NCBI GenBank assembly: GCA_964392265.1
Contig: CAYMOS010000004.1
Coordinates: forward strand, 134,225-198,224
Origin: CALMAK01 sp964392265
GTDB lineage: Bacteria; Patescibacteriota; Saccharimonadia; Saccharimonadales; Saccharimonadaceae
Length of the DNA stretch: 64,000 nucleotides
Reading direction: 5' to 3'
Shown here one piece after another: positions 1 to 7,769 of this stretch. The notes beneath the pieces were generated by a model. It had not been told where the DNA came from. It did no database searches and worked only from the letters and a program-made list of their open reading frames with translations. A program made the position numbers and the translations under genes. Within the stretch, counting starts at the first letter, position 1; the number at the start of each line of letters is the position of its first letter.

Positions 1-240
1 CGGGCCAAGCCCCTGGCGACCCAGCTGTCGCATACCATGCTGAATAGCCGGCAACTTGCCTGGTTCAGACAAGTCATCAACACGGGCGCCATAACTTCGT
101 GCGATCTCGGCTGTCCGATCAGTGGAACCATTGGTGATGACATAGGGATCTGTCGTAGCGGCGTCGAGACCTTGAAGGGCTCGGCCAATATGCTGCTCTT
201 CATTCATGGCGGCTATAATCACGGGAAGTCGATTGGTCAT
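1..240 (-). CDS. Glycosyltransferase family 2, N-terminal part (runs off left edge)
   Basis: Only the first 80 codons are present; the gene reads leftwards from the ATG at 238-240 and leaves the window. The protein begins with PVIIAAMNEEQHIGRAL and continues to NGSTDRTAEIA, which match the first and third strands of the GT-A fold in family 2 glycosyltransferases (usual forms VIIPAxNEE and DGSTD). Such enzymes move a sugar from a nucleotide donor to an envelope acceptor; the acceptor cannot be told from this piece. A TATAAT box lies 8 nt upstream of the ATG, so the mRNA has little or no leader. Confidence 0.8.
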   Translation of the reverse strand, partial: MTNRLPVIIAAMNEEQHIGRALQGLDAATTDPYVITNGSTDRTAEIARSYGARVDDLSEPGKLPAIQHGMRQLGRQGLGP

Positions 241-332
241 ATAAGTATATTATAGCATACTTATGTTTATTTTACAATAGCATGGCTATTTTGCCTGATA
301 GGCTAAGAGGGGCTTATTTTATTATGGCGTAT

Positions 333-698
333 CTAACGAAGCGGGTTTTCTGACTTTTCGATAAAACGAATATGCGTCTCATCCTCTTCACGAAAAGCAG
401 GTGCTACAGTTAATACCATCTTCATATTACCAAAATAATGAATGCGTGTACCCGGCGGAATGACGATTAGATCGGTAACATTAGCCCTGACCGTCTCATC
501 ATTGAGTACAAATAGTCCACTTCCCTCATAAATATAGTACGTGTAGTAGCTCTTACTGGAAAATTCTTGAAAGTGTCCTTCTTCGACCGAAACATGCACC
601 ACATTCGCCTGCGGGACACCCTCGTGGTATACCGTTAAGTCAATGCCATGTTTATTGAATTTGTCAGCCTCATCAGCTGTAAATCGGTATTTTGTCAT
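333..698 (-). CDS. Cupin-domain protein, 121 aa
   Basis: A small single-domain beta-barrel protein. Residues about 50-105 carry a cupin-like pattern: YYIYEGSGLFVLNDE (motif 1 region, with its glycines) followed by DLIVIPPGTRIHYFGN (motif 2 region with PPGT and one His). The usual HxH metal ligands of motif 1 are not evident, so metal binding is doubtful. No substrate can be assigned. The -10 box TATGAT ends exactly 6 nt before the ATG and has an upstream TG, predicting a leaderless mRNA. It stands alone between the glycosyltransferase and tRNA-Gly. Confidence 0.75.
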   Translation of the reverse strand: MTKYRFTADEADKFNKHGIDLTVYHEGVPQANVVHVSVEEGHFQEFSSKSYYTYYIYEGSGLFVLNDETVRANVTDLIVIPPGTRIHYFGNMKMVLTVAPAFREEDETHIRFIEKSENPLR

Positions 699-721
699 AT
701 TCTCATCATAGCAGACAGAAC

Positions 722-757
722 AAAGAAATATCCCCAGAAGACTGAGGATATTTCTTT
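722..757 (-). terminator. Intrinsic terminator of tRNA-Gly
   Basis: A perfect 12-bp inverted repeat (722-733 with 746-757) around a 12-nt loop. It starts right at the tRNA 3' CCA end and is followed on the minus strand by a T-rich run. Confidence 0.75.
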
Positions 758-831
758 GGTGCGGGTGGAGAGAATCGAACTCTCGTCACTTGCTTGGAAG
801 GCAGGTATATTAGCCACTATACGACACCCGC
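757..831 (-). tRNA. tRNA-Gly(TCC)
   Basis: A 75-nt cloverleaf on the minus strand. The acceptor stem GCGGGTG pairs with CACCCGC, the anticodon loop is CTTCCAA (anticodon TCC), the T loop is TTCGATT, and A73 plus CCA are encoded. A TGG-TATACT box (843-848) precedes it, back to back with the tRNA-His promoter. Confidence 0.93.
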
Positions 832-864
832 GCACTTCATAGAGTATACCAGAACCTAGCGGTA

Positions 865-894
865 TTGAAAATACTAGCCCCTATCTGTTACAAT
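865..894 (+). promoter_or_regulatory. Promoter of tRNA-His
   Basis: A -35 TTGAAA (865-870), an 18-nt spacer, and an extended -10 TGT-TACAAT (889-894). Transcription would begin a few bases before the tRNA at 908. The oppositely oriented tRNA-Gly promoter overlaps this region. Confidence 0.65.
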
Positions 895-907
895 AATCTC
901 TGTTCAT

Positions 908-985
908 GGCGAACTTAGCTCAGTTGGTTAGAGCGTCGGGTTGTGGTTCCGAAGGTCGTGGGTTCGATCCCCATAGTTCGCCCCA
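908..985 (+). tRNA. tRNA-His(GTG)
   Basis: Acceptor GCGAACT pairs with AGTTCGC, and the anticodon loop TTGTGGT gives anticodon GTG. An extra G at 908 (G-1) faces C73 at 982, the usual identity pair of tRNA-His. CCA is encoded at 983-985. Confidence 0.94.
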
Positions 986-992
986 AGATAAG

Positions 993-1019
993 AAAGAGTG
1001 CATTGTTCACTCTTTTTTA
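993..1019 (+). terminator. Intrinsic terminator after tRNA-His
   Basis: AAAGAGTG (993-1000) pairs with CACTCTTT (1008-1015) around a 7-nt loop and runs into a T tract. Confidence 0.7.
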
Positions 1020-1032
1020 TTTGCAAAGTTGT

Positions 1033-1038
1033 TATAAT
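1033..1038 (+). promoter_or_regulatory. -10 box of the tRNA-Arg/pyrD transcript
   Basis: A perfect TATAAT with no convincing -35. The predicted transcript start near 1045 places the partial tRNA-like leader (1046-1130) inside the RNA. Confidence 0.6.
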
Positions 1039-1045
1039 GAAAGAT

Positions 1046-1067
1046 ATACGCCCCGGTAGCTCAGTGG
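1046..1067 (+). repeat. Direct copy of the tRNA-Arg 5' end
   Basis: These 22 nt are identical to 1134-1155, which cover the start of tRNA-Arg from 4 nt before its first base through the D loop. The copy then diverges and lacks an anticodon arm, so it is not a functional tRNA. Further on, 1100-1112 and 1119-1129 are inverted, near-exact copies of the same tRNA segment. The leader can therefore fold on itself or pair with the tRNA 5' half. Confidence 0.85.
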
Positions 1068-1137
1068 GGAGCCCTCAGCGAGAATATTGATCGCAAGAAG
1101 CTCTATCCACTGTATATAAGCTACCTGGGACGGATAC

Positions 1138-1213
1138 GCCCCGGTAGCTCAGTGGATAGAGCAAGAGACTTCTAAGCTTTTGGCCGTTGGTTCGATTCCA
1201 ACCCGGGGTACCA
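1138..1213 (+). tRNA. tRNA-Arg(TCT)
   Basis: A 76-nt cloverleaf with acceptor GCCCCGG/CCGGGGT (a G1-U72 wobble), D arm GCTC/GAGC, anticodon loop CTTCTAA (TCT), T stem GTTGG/CCAAC and encoded ACCA. The anticodon stem AGAGA/GCTTT has a 31-39 A-G mismatch and a 28-42 wobble, which is unusually weak. The pyrD start codon follows only 14 nt after the CCA. Confidence 0.9.
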
Positions 1214-1227
1214 AGGTCTTATTTTCC

Positions 1228-2364
1228 ATGATTACACCTATTAGTTACGCCAGCCGTTTTGTTTATCACCATGCTGCCAAGCCAGTCTTGTTTCGTTTGC
1301 AGCCCGACAAGGTGCATAATGGCATGCTGGCTTTTAGTAGAGTCGTGCAACGCCCACGAATCTTTCAGGGCGCTATCTCGATGACATTCGCCTACAAGAA
1401 TGACGCTGTCTTGTCTCAAACTATCCATGACATTACATTCCACAATCCTATTGGCATATCGGCAGGGTTCGACAAGAATATTGAAATGTTGCCCATGTTG
1501 CGATCAATCGGTTGCGGACTGATGGAAGGGGGGACTATCACCAATCTTGCCAGTCCTGGCAACACTCGACCGTGGTTTTATCGCCTGCCAAAAACTGGTG
1601 GTCTGGTTGTTCATGCTGGCCTGCCAAATGATGGCGCCGATGCCATCTTGTCGCGCCTGCAAACGATACCGACACAGGTCCGTGGCGACTTCCCTTTGAA
1701 TGTTTCGGTGGCACCGTCACACCTCCCTCATATCGATACTGAATCAAAAATGATTGCTGACTGTATCGATGGTCTAACGAAAGTAAAACAATCCGGCGTC
1801 GCCTCGATGGTAACCATCAACCTGTCTTGTCCAAATACAGTCGGTGGTGAACCATTTACCGAACCAAAGATGTTAGACAAATTACTCGTCGCCATTGATG
1901 CGGTTAAATTGCCGATGCCAGTATTCCTAAAAATGCCAAATCAACTGTCATGGGAACAACTAAATAGTTTGCTACGCGTTGCCGTCACGCATAATGTTCA
2001 AGGTGTCACCATCGCTAACCTGGTCAAAGACCGGTCAACCATCACCCTAAAAGATCTTCTTCCCGATACTGTCCTTGGTGGTATTAGTGGCCGCCCGACC
2101 TATCAGCCAGGCAATGAAATGATTAAAAAAACGTATCAAAAGTATGGTGACCGGCTGACGATTATTGGCGTTGGTGGTGTGTTTTCGGCGCAAGAAGCCT
2201 ACACGAAGATTAAGCTTGGCGCCAGTTTGGTAGAGCTCGTTACCGGCCTGATTTTTCAAGGACCAGGCATTATCGGACAGATCAACCATGAATTAGTGCA
2301 ACTCCTCAAAGACGATGGCTATACATCCGTCAGCCAAGCAATCGGCGTTGACGCGCGTAAGTAA
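1228..2364 (+). CDS. pyrD: Dihydroorotate dehydrogenase, class 2-like, 378 aa
   Basis: Oxidises dihydroorotate to orotate using FMN, the fourth step of pyrimidine synthesis. Class 2 features: an N-terminal extension before the barrel, NPIGISAGFDKN near residue 80, INLSCPNT near 200 and GVGGVFSAQEAYTKIKLGAS near the end. The catalytic-base position in SCPNT is Cys (about 201), as in class 1 enzymes, where class 2 enzymes normally have Ser. The start at 1228 is chosen because the upstream in-frame ATG at 1180 lies inside tRNA-Arg. No own promoter is visible in the 14-nt gap, so it is probably cotranscribed with the tRNA. No other pyrimidine gene is in the window. Confidence 0.9.
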   Translation: MITPISYASRFVYHHAAKPVLFRLQPDKVHNGMLAFSRVVQRPRIFQGAISMTFAYKNDAVLSQTIHDITFHNPIGISAGFDKNIEMLPMLRSIGCGLMEGGTITNLASPGNTRPWFYRLPKTGGLVVHAGLPNDGADAILSRLQTIPTQVRGDFPLNVSVAPSHLPHIDTESKMIADCIDGLTKVKQSGVASMVTINLSCPNTVGGEPFTEPKMLDKLLVAIDAVKLPMPVFLKMPNQLSWEQLNSLLRVAVTHNVQGVTIANLVKDRSTITLKDLLPDTVLGGISGRPTYQPGNEMIKKTYQKYGDRLTIIGVGGVFSAQEAYTKIKLGASLVELVTGLIFQGPGIIGQINHELVQLLKDDGYTSVSQAIGVDARK

Positions 2365-2367
2365 CCT

Positions 2368-4794
2368 CTATTCGGTCTGTTCGATAATCTGGCGAGCGGC
2401 ATCTTCACTTGCGAATACATTTTGGACATCCTCAAGTGACAGTGAGATCGTCTGCCCAGGCAGCGCCGAGCCTGCCAGCATCAGTTTAGCAACCGTATTC
2501 TCGACCGTACGCTGGACCACCCGCCGCATCGGACGCGCACCAAGACGCGGATCATAACCTCGATCAACTAGGAACGACTTGGCGTCGTCATCAACCGCAA
2601 CGACGACTTTTTGCGCAGCCAATGTTTTATTAATACCCGCCAAAATCAGATCGATTACCTGCAACAACTCTGGCTTGGTTAATGGACGGAAGACGACAAT
2701 CTCGTCAAAACGGTTCAGAAACTCCGGCTTGAAGGCGCCACTGCTGATTAGTTCGTTGGTAATCTGCTCTTCGAATTGTTCCAACTTGTATCCGCGATCA
2801 ATATACTCACGGATGCGATCAGCACCTGCGTTACTGGTTGCAATGACGATCGCATCACGAAAACTAATCTCACGGTTTTTAACATCACGCAAAATTCCTT
2901 CGTCAAGCAATTGCAGCAATGTTGTCAGTACCTGTGGGTGGGCTTTCTCGATTTCATCCAACAAAACGACACTGAACGGCTGCTTCATCGCCTGGGCAGT
3001 CAGACTATTGGGATCATCGGCACCATCGGCAATTAGCCGCGTCACGTCATCGGCACGCACATACTCATTAAGGTCAAGACGGATCATTCTACCTTCACCA
3101 CCAAAATAAACATCCGCTAAGGCTTTTGACAATTCCGTCTTACCAACACCAGTCGGCCCCAAGAATAGGAACGTACCAATAGGGCGATCCTGGTTACGCA
3201 CCCCAGCACGAGCACGCCGAAGTGCATCGCTCACCACGCGGACGGCCCGCGTCTGATTAATCATGCGTTTATGGATCAGGTCTTCCAGGTTCAACAATGT
3301 CTCACGTTCATCATCGGCAGTTGCCACCCCAACCTTGACACCAACTGTCTCTTCAATACCACGCTGAACTGACTCGGCCGTCACCAACCCTCCGGTTGCG
3401 TAACCTGCCGATGACTCTAACAATTTGAAGGCCCGACCCGGCATGGCAATATCATGCATGTATCGTTCACTGAGACTGTAGGCCTCTAGCAACGCATGAT
3501 AGGTATAGATCACCCCGCGTTGATGCTCGGTAATAATTAACTTATCCTGCATCACCAGTAGTGTCTCGTCACGATTGGTCGGTGGCACATTGACGCGGTT
3601 AAGCGCATTATACAATGATGGGTTACGCTGTGCGATTTGCAATAGGCGCTGTTCGTCCATCGTAAGGACCATGCGCAGGCGTCCAGCCTCAAGAATAGGC
3701 TGCAAGACATTTGCAAGGTCAACCGAACCAATGCCTTCCTCGAAAAACAATTGGGCATCATCAAGACACAAAATAATATTCTTGGCATTATAGGCCTCAC
3801 TAAGAATTCCCATGATGAGGTTCTCTAGTTCGCCCCGTCCCGGCGCAGCCGCAATGAGTGCCGCCGAATCCAACACAAAAACCTGACGAAACTTGAGGTG
3901 TGACGGCAATCCTGACGAAGCATCCAATAACCGTTCAGCCAGTGCATACACAAGGGTAGACTTCCCTACACCATTGGGACCAACTAGGACAGCATTCTGA
4001 CGGCCACCAGCACCAAAGACATCAATCATTTTGTCGAGTGCCTGTTGATGCGCTTCAAGGTCAACTGTTAACAAGCCGCCGCCAGCAATCTCAGCGCTAA
4101 TATTACGCCCAAACCGCTCGAGCAACGGAATATAGCCAAATGACCAGTCGCGGGCGATACCACCAGTACGACGCGGCGCCTGGTGTTTGCGGACTAATTG
4201 ACCGAGATGATCATACCACCGAACGCCCGTTTCAAGATCAGCATCATCTAGTTTCATATGTGCCAGTAACGTTTCGTACCCTGGAATAGTTCGCGCCAGG
4301 GCAACAGCCAGTATTGGGCTGGTGATTGACGCACTGCCAGTCTTTTCTCGTATCTTACGAGCCTCTGCCCATACCGCAGCCGAATCAGCAGGGTTGTCTG
4401 TTAGAAGGTTGGTAAAGAAATTGCCGGTGAGGCCAAATCGGATTGCCATAAACTGGCCTCCTGCCACCGCTGACGCTGCCTTGGCAATCACAATCGGAGA
4501 AGGGTTATCTGGCAATAACCCCAAGACGTCAGAACTCAGCTGGTCTGCCAGATTCTCTGATGGACCGACTGGGATATCTTTTAATTCACCACGACGCCAC
4601 TCTAGCACCATCACTGGGATACCGGCAAACCCAAGGCACAACCACCCAAGGGGATTGCCTAGAATAAAGAATGCGATGCCTGCCATTGTGAGCCCGAAGG
4701 CAGCAATTACCAAAACCGTCCGCCACAGTAATGTCAGCGAGGCATTAATACGAGCCTTTTCGGCACGCGGATGAGAATAATTAAATTCCTGCAT
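2368..4794 (-). CDS. Membrane-anchored Clp/Hsp100-type AAA+ ATPase, 808 aa
   Basis: A two-ring AAA+ unfoldase related to ClpC/ClpB. Two hydrophobic segments at about 22-46 and 47-66 replace the usual soluble start. A Clp-N-like helical region (about 80-200) follows, then AAA module 1 (Walker A GPNGVGKST at 272-280; Walker B ends in Asp-Asp, ILCLDDAQ, instead of Asp-Glu) and AAA module 2 (GPTGVGKTE at 546-554, LLDEIEKAHP near 611, TSNAG sensor 1, FLNRFDEIV arginine-finger region). Module 2 is canonical; module 1 may hydrolyse ATP poorly. It likely unfolds or extracts substrates at the membrane. The gene overlaps the upstream membrane-protein gene by 14 nt, suggesting coupled translation. No ClpP is present in the window. 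Confidence 0.88.
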   Translation of the reverse strand: MQEFNYSHPRAEKARINASLTLLWRTVLVIAAFGLTMAGIAFFILGNPLGWLCLGFAGIPVMVLEWRRGELKDIPVGPSENLADQLSSDVLGLLPDNPSPIVIAKAASAVAGGQFMAIRFGLTGNFFTNLLTDNPADSAAVWAEARKIREKTGSASITSPILAVALARTIPGYETLLAHMKLDDADLETGVRWYDHLGQLVRKHQAPRRTGGIARDWSFGYIPLLERFGRNISAEIAGGGLLTVDLEAHQQALDKMIDVFGAGGRQNAVLVGPNGVGKSTLVYALAERLLDASSGLPSHLKFRQVFVLDSAALIAAAPGRGELENLIMGILSEAYNAKNIILCLDDAQLFFEEGIGSVDLANVLQPILEAGRLRMVLTMDEQRLLQIAQRNPSLYNALNRVNVPPTNRDETLLVMQDKLIITEHQRGVIYTYHALLEAYSLSERYMHDIAMPGRAFKLLESSAGYATGGLVTAESVQRGIEETVGVKVGVATADDERETLLNLEDLIHKRMINQTRAVRVVSDALRRARAGVRNQDRPIGTFLFLGPTGVGKTELSKALADVYFGGEGRMIRLDLNEYVRADDVTRLIADGADDPNSLTAQAMKQPFSVVLLDEIEKAHPQVLTTLLQLLDEGILRDVKNREISFRDAIVIATSNAGADRIREYIDRGYKLEQFEEQITNELISSGAFKPEFLNRFDEIVVFRPLTKPELLQVIDLILAGINKTLAAQKVVVAVDDDAKSFLVDRGYDPRLGARPMRRVVQRTVENTVAKLMLAGSALPGQTISLSLEDVQNVFASEDAARQIIEQTE

Positions 4795-5167
4795 GCGGTA
4801 CCCATCCTATAGCGAACATTACTGCCCCAATAATCGGCAAGATCGGAACAAACAGCCACAAAATCCCCTCAATCAACCCTATAATCGCCAGTGTTGTTGT
4901 CCATACTGCCCCAACAATCAACATAATTATTCGGACAATCGCCCCGATACACCGCGACAGCAGTCGGTCAAAGAAGGCCCTCAATTGCACCGACAAGCTC
5001 CCTCTTACTTGTCCAGCAGAGATCTGTCGAAACGGTGCAAACAATGTCTTTAGTAGAAGGTCTAGTGAAAAGAAGTCATAGGCCCGCGCCAAGCGTTCGG
5101 CGATCATACGCAGGCGATTGCGCCAGCCGGCGCCATACCACCATCCGAGAAGACCCACGATAAACAT
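4781..5167 (-). CDS. Membrane protein cotranscribed with the Clp-like ATPase, 128 aa
   Basis: Function unknown. A short basic N-terminal part (residues 15-50, RLRMIAERLARAYDFFSLDL) is followed by two or three long hydrophobic segments between about 70 and 125. The 3' end overlaps the ATPase start by 14 nt, so the two products probably act together, perhaps as membrane partner and motor. TACAAT ends exactly 6 nt before the ATG (5174-5179), predicting a leaderless operon mRNA. Confidence 0.7.
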   Translation of the reverse strand: MFIVGLLGWWYGAGWRNRLRMIAERLARAYDFFSLDLLLKTLFAPFRQISAGQVRGSLSVQLRAFFDRLLSRCIGAIVRIIMLIVGAVWTTTLAIIGLIEGILWLFVPILPIIGAVMFAIGWVPHAGI

Positions 5168-5198
5168 ATCTATATTGTAGCATGATATATTAGATTAT

Positions 5199-6479
5199 AT
5201 GGCGCGACCATTCTCAATCATTCTTGGCAAAACAGTCCGGCGCTTGGCGCGGTTGCGCGGCGGGAGCGGATCAGCCCTTCCTGGCCTCTTTGTCGAGAAA
5301 ATCGACCCTTCTTTTGTCAAGCGCACCTTAGGGAAACTTCCCCATGGCGTCGTTCTTATTAGTGGCAGTAACGGCAAGACGACGACGACTAAAATGATCG
5401 TCGAACTATTAGAGGGCCAAGGACTACGTGTCTTTACCAACCGCACTGGCAGTAATTTTAGCCGTGGTGTTGCCGCAGCCTTACTGGGTGACATCACAAT
5501 CAGCGGCAAGCTAGCGGCAGACATTGCCGTGCTAGAGTTAGACGAGGCACACGCCGTCCATTTTGTCCGATCAATCAAACCCCGACACACCCTTCTCTTA
5601 AATGTGCTCCGCGACCAATTGGATCGCTTTGGCGAGATTGATACGACCGCCAAGCTACTGGCGACGATCGCCGAACATACCACCCATAGCGTCACTCTCA
5701 ACCGCGAAGATCCACGTATTACACGTATCGCCCAGCTGGTCGATGATAAGGTTTCTGTGCGATACTTTGGCCTTGCCCCTCGGCTACTACGCCAATTTCC
5801 TAGTGACGATAACCTCCACGATCAATCCGAGATTATCGCATCCGACCTACCAGCCGATGTGACACTTGAGACATTCTCAAATAAAGATGCGACCTTCCTG
5901 ATCGACAATCGGCCGTACACGACTTCGCTGAGACTCTCAGGTATCTACAACATTTTTAATGCGGCGGCGGCCCTCGCCACAGTGCGCAATATTCTTGGTG
6001 AAGAGGTTGATACCCCAAAATTAATGACCACTCTCGCTGGCATCACTCCCGCCTTTGGGCGAGGAGAGGTTATTCAGGTACATGGGCAGCCGCTAGAACT
6101 TGTCCTCGTCAAGAACCCTAGTGGATTTCGCCTCGGGTTGTCATCCTTCTCCCCCGAAGGATATGCCTCAATGATCGCGATTAACGACAATTACGCCGAT
6201 GGGCGAGATATGAGCTGGCTATGGGACGTATCTTTTGACAGCCTCAAAGACCATGGTGTTGCGATGGTCAGCGGTATCCGCGCCTATGATATGGCCTTGC
6301 GGCTTGACTATGATACCGTCCCTTTTGCGACGGTCGTTCCTAATCTCAAAGAAGCTCTCACCCTATTTATTACCACTCACCCCGATCAACCAAAACGTAT
6401 TTACTGCACCTACACCGCCATGTTGGCGCTCCGTCGCGACATCAACCTGATTACTCCCGTCAAAGGAATCGACGCATGA
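5199..6479 (+). CDS. murT: Lipid II isoglutaminyl synthase, Mur ligase subunit MurT, 426 aa
   Basis: With GatD it amidates the alpha-carboxyl of D-Glu in lipid II to D-isoglutamine, at the inner membrane face. Mur ligase ATP site GSNGKTTTT at about 56-64, the central domain with ELDEAHA near 110, and a C-terminal MurT domain with INDNYADGRDMSWLWDV around 329. The Cys4 zinc ribbon known from Staphylococcus MurT is missing: the inserted segment near 185-245 contains no cysteine. TATATT with an upstream TG ends 7 nt before the ATG. The stop overlaps the gatD start as ATGA, so the two are translated as a pair. Confidence 0.92.
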   Translation: MARPFSIILGKTVRRLARLRGGSGSALPGLFVEKIDPSFVKRTLGKLPHGVVLISGSNGKTTTTKMIVELLEGQGLRVFTNRTGSNFSRGVAAALLGDITISGKLAADIAVLELDEAHAVHFVRSIKPRHTLLLNVLRDQLDRFGEIDTTAKLLATIAEHTTHSVTLNREDPRITRIAQLVDDKVSVRYFGLAPRLLRQFPSDDNLHDQSEIIASDLPADVTLETFSNKDATFLIDNRPYTTSLRLSGIYNIFNAAAALATVRNILGEEVDTPKLMTTLAGITPAFGRGEVIQVHGQPLELVLVKNPSGFRLGLSSFSPEGYASMIAINDNYADGRDMSWLWDVSFDSLKDHGVAMVSGIRAYDMALRLDYDTVPFATVVPNLKEALTLFITTHPDQPKRIYCTYTAMLALRRDINLITPVKGIDA

Positions 6480-7207
6480 CCTCACAACCACCAAGACCAA
6501 TTCACATCCTCCAGCTCTACCCCAGAGATATGAATATCTATGGGGATACCGGCAACCTCCTTGTCCTCAGTAGACGCCTTGAGCGATACGGCTACCAACC
6601 AATCGTTACGACCTATAATCCTGGCGATGCTTTCCCTGACGAAGTAGATATTATCATTGGTGGTGGCGGACAGGATAGCGGACAAAGTAAAATCCAGGAC
6701 GACCTCTTGCGGATTGGCCCTCGCCTGCACGAACTAGCCGACGCTGACACGCCCATGCTCATGATCTGTGGCCTTTACCAGTTGTTCGGTCACTTCTTTG
6801 AGACAGCCGAGGGCGTGCGTATCCCTGGTATCGGCATCTTTGACCTTACCACCTACGGCAAGCAAGAGCGCTTGACTGGTAACATTCACACGACCAGCAA
6901 ACTGTTCGGAGACATTGTCGGGTACGAAAACCATAGTGGCCAAACCTTCTTAGGTGCACATGCAACACCCCTGGCAACCGTTGTTCTCGGCGCTGGCAAT
7001 AATACCGAAGATGGTGACGAAGGAGCCTTGTATCGTCATGTTATCGGTAGTTACCTCCACGGTTCGTTACTGCCGAAGAACCCCGCGATTGCCGATTATC
7101 TTATCCAGCAAGCAGTAGCCAAGAAATATGGCGAGACTGTCAGGCAATCGCTTGATGATAGCTTGGCCGATCAGGCCCGCGCAGTTGCCCTCAAACGTCC
7201 CCGCTAG
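6476..7207 (+). CDS. gatD: Lipid II isoglutaminyl synthase, glutamine amidotransferase subunit GatD, 243 aa
   Basis: A class I (CobB/CobQ-like) glutaminase that feeds ammonia to MurT. The nucleophile is Cys98 in MICGLYQLFG and the catalytic His is His195 in GSYLHGSLLPKNP. The N-terminal ILQLYPRDMNIYGDTGNL is typical of GatD. It overlaps murT by 4 nt (ATGA). Amidation of stem peptides usually supports cross-linking, here presumably by the penicillin-binding protein at 56-58 kb. Confidence 0.92.
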   Translation: MTSQPPRPIHILQLYPRDMNIYGDTGNLLVLSRRLERYGYQPIVTTYNPGDAFPDEVDIIIGGGGQDSGQSKIQDDLLRIGPRLHELADADTPMLMICGLYQLFGHFFETAEGVRIPGIGIFDLTTYGKQERLTGNIHTTSKLFGDIVGYENHSGQTFLGAHATPLATVVLGAGNNTEDGDEGALYRHVIGSYLHGSLLPKNPAIADYLIQQAVAKKYGETVRQSLDDSLADQARAVALKRPR

Positions 7208-7217
7208 CCTAGGGGCT

Positions 7218-7685
7218 TTACGAGGCGCTTTGTAATTTACGTAACTCTGCAACCACCTGGTCACCATGACCAAGAGGCGTCACGCGGCCATACACCTTGA
7301 CGACTTGGCCTTCGGGATTAATGATGAAGGTTTTTCGCAAGATGCCTTCCCTGCCAAATTGTTTTTTGCCCCATGCGCCATATTCGGCGATCACCTTGGC
7401 CTCTGGGTCACTAAGCAATATAAAATCGAGATTATATTTTGCCTTGAATCTATCATGCGCAGCAGCGTCATCCTTTGAAATACCGATTACTTCCGCGCCT
7501 AACGCCGTCAAATCGTCCCGAGCATCACGCATTGCGCATGCTTCGACCGTACACCCCGGGGTATCGTCCTTTGGATAAAAATAAAGCACCACCCATTTAC
7601 CAGCATAGTCAGCGAGTGAATGGGAAACGCCTTTTTCGTCCGTGAGTGAGAAGGGAATTGCGGGGTAAGGAGATAATTGTTTCAT
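7218..7685 (-). CDS. bcp: Thioredoxin-dependent peroxiredoxin, Bcp/PrxQ type, 155 aa
   Basis: Reduces hydroperoxides with a peroxidatic Cys45 and a resolving Cys50 in DDTPGCTVEACAMRD, the atypical 2-Cys arrangement of Bcp/PrxQ. The rest of the thioredoxin fold, including GVSHSLADYAGKWVVLYFYP, is complete. The start at 7685 is preferred: TATACT with TGG ends exactly 6 nt before it, while longer in-frame extension would run into the divergent acyltransferase gene. Predicted leaderless. Confidence 0.92.
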   Translation of the reverse strand: MKQLSPYPAIPFSLTDEKGVSHSLADYAGKWVVLYFYPKDDTPGCTVEACAMRDARDDLTALGAEVIGISKDDAAAHDRFKAKYNLDFILLSDPEAKVIAEYGAWGKKQFGREGILRKTFIINPEGQVVKVYGRVTPLGHGDQVVAELRKLQSAS

Positions 7686-7769
7686 ACATCCAGTATACCA
7701 TTTCAGACTGATTAGGCTCTCCCACAGGCTCAGCTCGTCCTCAGGTCGATATGTATAATGGAACCCAGA

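Noticed and set aside
37..255. A 72-codon rightward ORF at the left edge
   Set aside because: It is the antisense shadow of the partial family 2 glycosyltransferase, whose NEE and GSTD motifs are clear on the minus strand.
1046..1130. A second tRNA-Arg upstream of the real one
   Set aside because: Only the first 22 nt match; there is no anticodon arm, T arm or CCA, so it is a partial repeat.
1180..1227. Longer pyrD start at 1180
   Set aside because: That ATG and the next 11 codons lie inside the tRNA-Arg gene.
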